NCBI GenBank assembly: GCA_025059545.1
Contig: JANXDJ010000068.1
Location: 1 to 7,007 of the forward strand
DNA: 7,007 nt
Direction of reading: 5' to 3'
From: Archaeoglobaceae archaeon
GTDB lineage: Archaea; Halobacteriota; Archaeoglobi; Archaeoglobales; Archaeoglobaceae
Shown here: one piece after another, positions 4,858 through 7,007 of the stretch
How positions within the stretch are numbered: the first letter of the stretch is position 1
Layout: each line of letters begins with the position of its first letter
Made by a program: the position numbers and the translations under genes
Notes under the pieces: model-generated
What the model saw: the letters and a program-made list of their open reading frames with translations, nothing else
What the model was told of the DNA's origin: nothing
Database searches by the model: none

Positions 4858-6516
4858 TTACTTTATGTAGATATCTCTATATTTTTCTCTAAGAAAGCGC
4901 TTGTTGATCTTGCCAACACTCGTTTTTGGTATCTCTTCAACAAATAATATCTTGTCTGGCAATTGCCATCTTGCAAATCTTTTAAGCATGTGTTCTCTTA
5001 GTTCAGTTTCGATTTGTTCTTTTGATCTGTTTTTATACGGAGTTTTCAGCACAACAAGTGCTAAAGGTCTCTCTCCCCATCTCGGATGTGGAACTCCTAT
5101 AACCACTGCCTCATACACATAAGGATGGCTCATTAGATTCTTTTCAAGATCCACACTCGGAATCCACTCTCCACCACTCTTTATTATGTCCTTTAGTCTA
5201 TCTACGATATGGAAATATCCGAGCTCATCTATTGTTCCAGCATCACCGCTTTTCCACCACTTATCCTCAGTCACACTTTCTTTTGTCCTTGGATCATTGT
5301 AGTATTCTTTTATGATCCACGGACCTCGAAGCCAAAGTTCTCCAACATTTTTTCCATCCCAAGGCAGTTCTTTTCCACTCGAAGGCTCTACCAGCTTCGC
5401 TTCAACTCCAAAAACAAAATAACCTTGTTTTTTCATGTGATTCCATCGCTCTTCTTCACTTTTTGCCAAGATCTTGGGCTTGGGAATATTAACAGTGGCA
5501 AGTGGAGAGGTTTCTGTAGCACCATACGCATGAATCACTTTTGCCCCTATTTCAGCGTAGCTTTTCAGCATCTCCAATGGTGGTTCTGTTGAACCACTTA
5601 TTAGTCTCAGCCTTTCAAGCCTTGCATTTGGTGCAATTCTTTTTACCACTTCCAAGATCGGAGAGAGTATTGCTGGTGCTCCAGAGGTTATCGTAACCTT
5701 TTCATTCAAGATTATGTTTGTCAAATGCACGGGATTGTATAATCCGGGGAGTATGATCTTTGCTCCTACCATAGGGCATGCCAAATGAGACGTCCAGCCA
5801 TTAACATGGTAAAAAGGCACGATCTGTAAATAAACATCTGAACTGGTTAAATTAAAAACTGCAGCAGAAGTTATAGCTTGTAATATGAGCGCTCTGTGTG
5901 AATAATAGACTCCTTTTGGATTTCCTGCAGTTCCAGCAGTATAACAAGCAGTAGCGGAGGACTTCTCATCGATTTCGATCCAATCTCTCTTTTTAGGACT
6001 CTTTCTAATGAGCTCCTCATAATGATAAATAGGCTTTAACTTTGTCTTAATTTCTTCAGGACTTTTATCAGTCATTAAAACAAAAAATTCAAATCTATGT
6101 TTCTCCGCTAATCTTTCCGCTAACTCCATGAGCGTATCATCTAAAAATAGAACCTTTGCTCCCGCATGATCCACTATATACGTGAGCTCATTCAAGTGTA
6201 GACGAATATTTAACTGCACCAAAACCGCTCCAATTCCAGAAACGCTGAAGTAGCTCTCGAAGTATCTGTGATCGTTCCATCCAAGAATTGCAACTCTGTC
6301 TCCAGGTTTTACTCCAAGCTGTTCAAGAGCATTTGCCATTGCACAAACTCTTTCATAGATCTGGAGATAGTTAAAAGTGTGAACGTTTCCATTTTGGAGA
6401 GTTCGATAGGATATAACTTCAACCTCGTCATGAACTCTCGCAGCATGTTGGAGAATCTTGTGTAGGTTAAGTTGATATTCATCATTCATCGTTGAGGGAA
6501 GTCCTTTTAGCATCAT
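4858..6516 (-). CDS. Acyl-CoA synthetase (long/medium-chain fatty-acid-CoA ligase, AMP-forming)
   Basis: Activates a carboxylic acid to its acyl-CoA using ATP (acyl-AMP intermediate) in the cytoplasm, feeding beta-oxidation or a related pathway. It has 552 residues from ATG 6516. The N-terminus MLKGLPSTMNDE matches the FPSTMMDEEL start of Thermus long-chain fatty-acyl-CoA synthetase (recalled, not searched), and similarity runs to the end. Seen: P-loop YTAGTAGNPKG (192-202), VPFYHVNGW (233-241; Trp241 aligns with the Thermus gate tryptophan), YGATETSP (331-338), WWKSGDAG (420-427), hinge DRLKDIIKSGGEW (439-451) and catalytic Lys536 in KTSVGK. The P-loop has Ala where Ser/Thr and Thr are usual. 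The frame stays open to ATG 6678, but the extra 54 residues are not family-like and run over the gyrB start, so they are rejected. No SD precedes 6516; a TATA box about 25 nt upstream suggests a leaderless message. Substrate chain length or aromatic preference is unknown. Confidence 0.93.
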   Translation of the reverse strand: MMLKGLPSTMNDEYQLNLHKILQHAARVHDEVEVISYRTLQNGNVHTFNYLQIYERVCAMANALEQLGVKPGDRVAILGWNDHRYFESYFSVSGIGAVLVQLNIRLHLNELTYIVDHAGAKVLFLDDTLMELAERLAEKHRFEFFVLMTDKSPEEIKTKLKPIYHYEELIRKSPKKRDWIEIDEKSSATACYTAGTAGNPKGVYYSHRALILQAITSAAVFNLTSSDVYLQIVPFYHVNGWTSHLACPMVGAKIILPGLYNPVHLTNIILNEKVTITSGAPAILSPILEVVKRIAPNARLERLRLISGSTEPPLEMLKSYAEIGAKVIHAYGATETSPLATVNIPKPKILAKSEEERWNHMKKQGYFVFGVEAKLVEPSSGKELPWDGKNVGELWLRGPWIIKEYYNDPRTKESVTEDKWWKSGDAGTIDELGYFHIVDRLKDIIKSGGEWIPSVDLEKNLMSHPYVYEAVVIGVPHPRWGERPLALVVLKTPYKNRSKEQIETELREHMLKRFARWQLPDKILFVEEIPKTSVGKINKRFLREKYRDIYIK

Positions 6517-6537
6517 GGCTTGATGTGAATTTATAAG

Positions 6538-6546
6538 TATTAAAAA
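6538..6546 (-). promoter_or_regulatory. Likely TATA box of the acyl-CoA synthetase gene
   Basis: The minus strand reads TTTTTAATA, preceded by a BRE-like GCGGAAA. Its centre is about 26 nt before ATG 6516, which predicts a leaderless transcript. A second TATA-like TTATAAATT lies 3' of it and would start transcription inside the gene, so the first is preferred. Confidence 0.5.
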
Positions 6547-6601
6547 TTTCCGCTTGATTTTAAGCTTTGGAGAATTGTAAAGATCGAAATCTCTCAAAAA
6601 C

Positions 6602-6609
6602 CTTATTAA
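6602..6609 (+). promoter_or_regulatory. Possible TATA box of gyrB
   Basis: CTTATTAA after an A-rich stretch (caaaaac). The predicted start is about 6630, where an in-frame GTG lies, and 9 nt before the preferred ATG 6639. The match to consensus is weak. Confidence 0.35.
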
Positions 6610-6618
6610 CAGTAAAAG

Positions 6619-6633
6619 CCACATATTTTGTGG
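6619..6633. repeat. Short inverted repeat at the gyrB start
   Basis: CCACA-TATTT-TGTGG, perfect 5-bp arms around a 5-bp centre, directly before the gyrB ATG and over the predicted transcript start. It could be an operator or a short hairpin; at this length chance is possible. Confidence 0.35.
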
Positions 6634-6638
6634 ATAAA

Positions 6639-7007
6639 ATGAACTCTGAGCCCTTAAATAGGAATGATTACTCCGCAAAAGATATTGCGGTTCTCGCGGA
6701 TCTTGAAGCAGTCAGAAAGAGACCTGGAATGTATATAGGTAATGTTAACGTCAAAGGTCTCCATCACCTTCTTTGGGAAGTAGTTGATAACAGCGTTGAC
6801 GAAGCTTTAGCAGGATTTTGCAACAATATAAAGGTTATTCTTCATCAAGATGGTTCCGCAAGCGTTGAAGATGATGGCAGAGGCATTCCAGTGGATCTGC
6901 ATGAGACTGGAAAACCCGCTTTAGAAGTTGTCATGACTAAGCTTCATGCGGGAGGTAAATTTGGAAACAAAGTTTACAGAGTCTCTGGAGGACTTCACGG
7001 GGTTGGA
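6639..7007 (+). CDS. gyrB: DNA gyrase subunit B, N-terminal part (cut by window edge)
   Basis: ATPase subunit of type IIA topoisomerase, which introduces negative supercoils together with GyrA. Only the first 123 residues are present, all within the GHKL ATPase domain. Seen: [13 protein letters not shown] (22-34), the N-box [13 protein letters not shown] (47-59) with the expected catalytic Glu47 and Mg-binding Asn51, EDDGRGIP (77-84) with the adenine-contacting Asp, and the ATP lid SGGLHGVG (116-123) at the window end. ParE is closely related and cannot be ruled out from this fragment, but archaea with this type of enzyme normally carry gyrase, acquired from bacteria. ATG 6639 is chosen; an in-frame GTG at 6630 would add three residues and sits where the transcript is predicted to begin. 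No SD is visible before either. It is divergent from the acyl-CoA synthetase gene. Confidence 0.93.
   Translation, partial: MNSEPLNRNDYSAKDIAVLADLEAVRKRPGMYIGNVNVKGLHHLLWEVVDNSVDEALAGFCNNIKVILHQDGSASVEDDGRGIPVDLHETGKPALEVVMTKLHAGGKFGNKVYRVSGGLHGVG

Noticed and set aside
4901..6465. Plus-strand frames antisense to the acyl-CoA synthetase
   Set aside because: No SD or promoter, and the opposite strand encodes a complete enzyme.
6517..6678. 54-residue N-terminal extension of the acyl-CoA synthetase with a hydrophobic WLLLLI stretch, possible signal peptide
   Set aside because: It overlaps the gyrB start, and the family N-terminus and TATA spacing both point to 6516.
1..7007. tRNA, rRNA, CRISPR array, IS element or attachment site
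   Set aside because: No cloverleaf, spaced repeats, transposase frame or terminal inverted repeats were found by reading; the only long repeat is the coding 61-bp pair.

Overview
This 7,007-bp window reads as a moderately AT-rich euryarchaeal chromosome. The evidence is archaeal TATA boxes about 25 nt upstream of starts, strong Shine-Dalgarno (SD) sites inside the operon, starts with almost no leader at operon heads, and a bacterial-type gyrB. The protein flavour (archaeal fatty-acyl-CoA ligase, HAAT-family transporter, family III CoA-transferase, gyrase) fits an Archaeoglobales-like organism (Archaeoglobus, Ferroglobus or Geoglobus). That assignment is inference from family knowledge, not a database match.

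Layout. Everything from position 1 to about 6516 lies on the minus strand, so transcription runs right to left. A complete branched-chain-amino-acid-type ABC transporter core comes in the order livH (4568-3696), livM (3689-2616), livG (2606-1878), livF (1881-1174). A family III (CaiB/BaiF) CoA-transferase follows (from 1177, running off the left edge). Gaps are 6 and 9 nt, then two 4-nt stop/start overlaps, so this is one translationally coupled operon. Upstream of livH is a ~290-bp intergenic stretch with the likely livH promoter and a possible 33-codon gene that has its own TATA box and SD. Next comes a separately promoted acyl-CoA synthetase (6516-4858). A ~120-bp divergent promoter region then separates it from gyrB on the plus strand (from 6639, running off the right edge).

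How the genes work together. LivH and LivM form the membrane channel and LivG and LivF the two ATPases. The periplasmic-type substrate-binding protein is not in the window. Because the last visible gene of the operon is a CoA-transferase and the next transcription unit upstream encodes an acyl-CoA synthetase, I infer that the transporter imports an organic acid (fatty, aromatic or dicarboxylic) that is activated to a CoA thioester, rather than only leucine, isoleucine or valine. gyrB is probably an unrelated neighbour.

Points of interest. LivG has lost the ABC signature motif, and together with LivF's Gln at the H-switch this puts all degenerate residues in one composite ATP site. A 61-bp segment is identical between livG and livF and looks like gene conversion. 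There is a candidate microprotein or leader ORF upstream of livH. Two gene starts need correcting (livH and the acyl-CoA synthetase). No tRNA, rRNA, CRISPR array or insertion sequence was seen.
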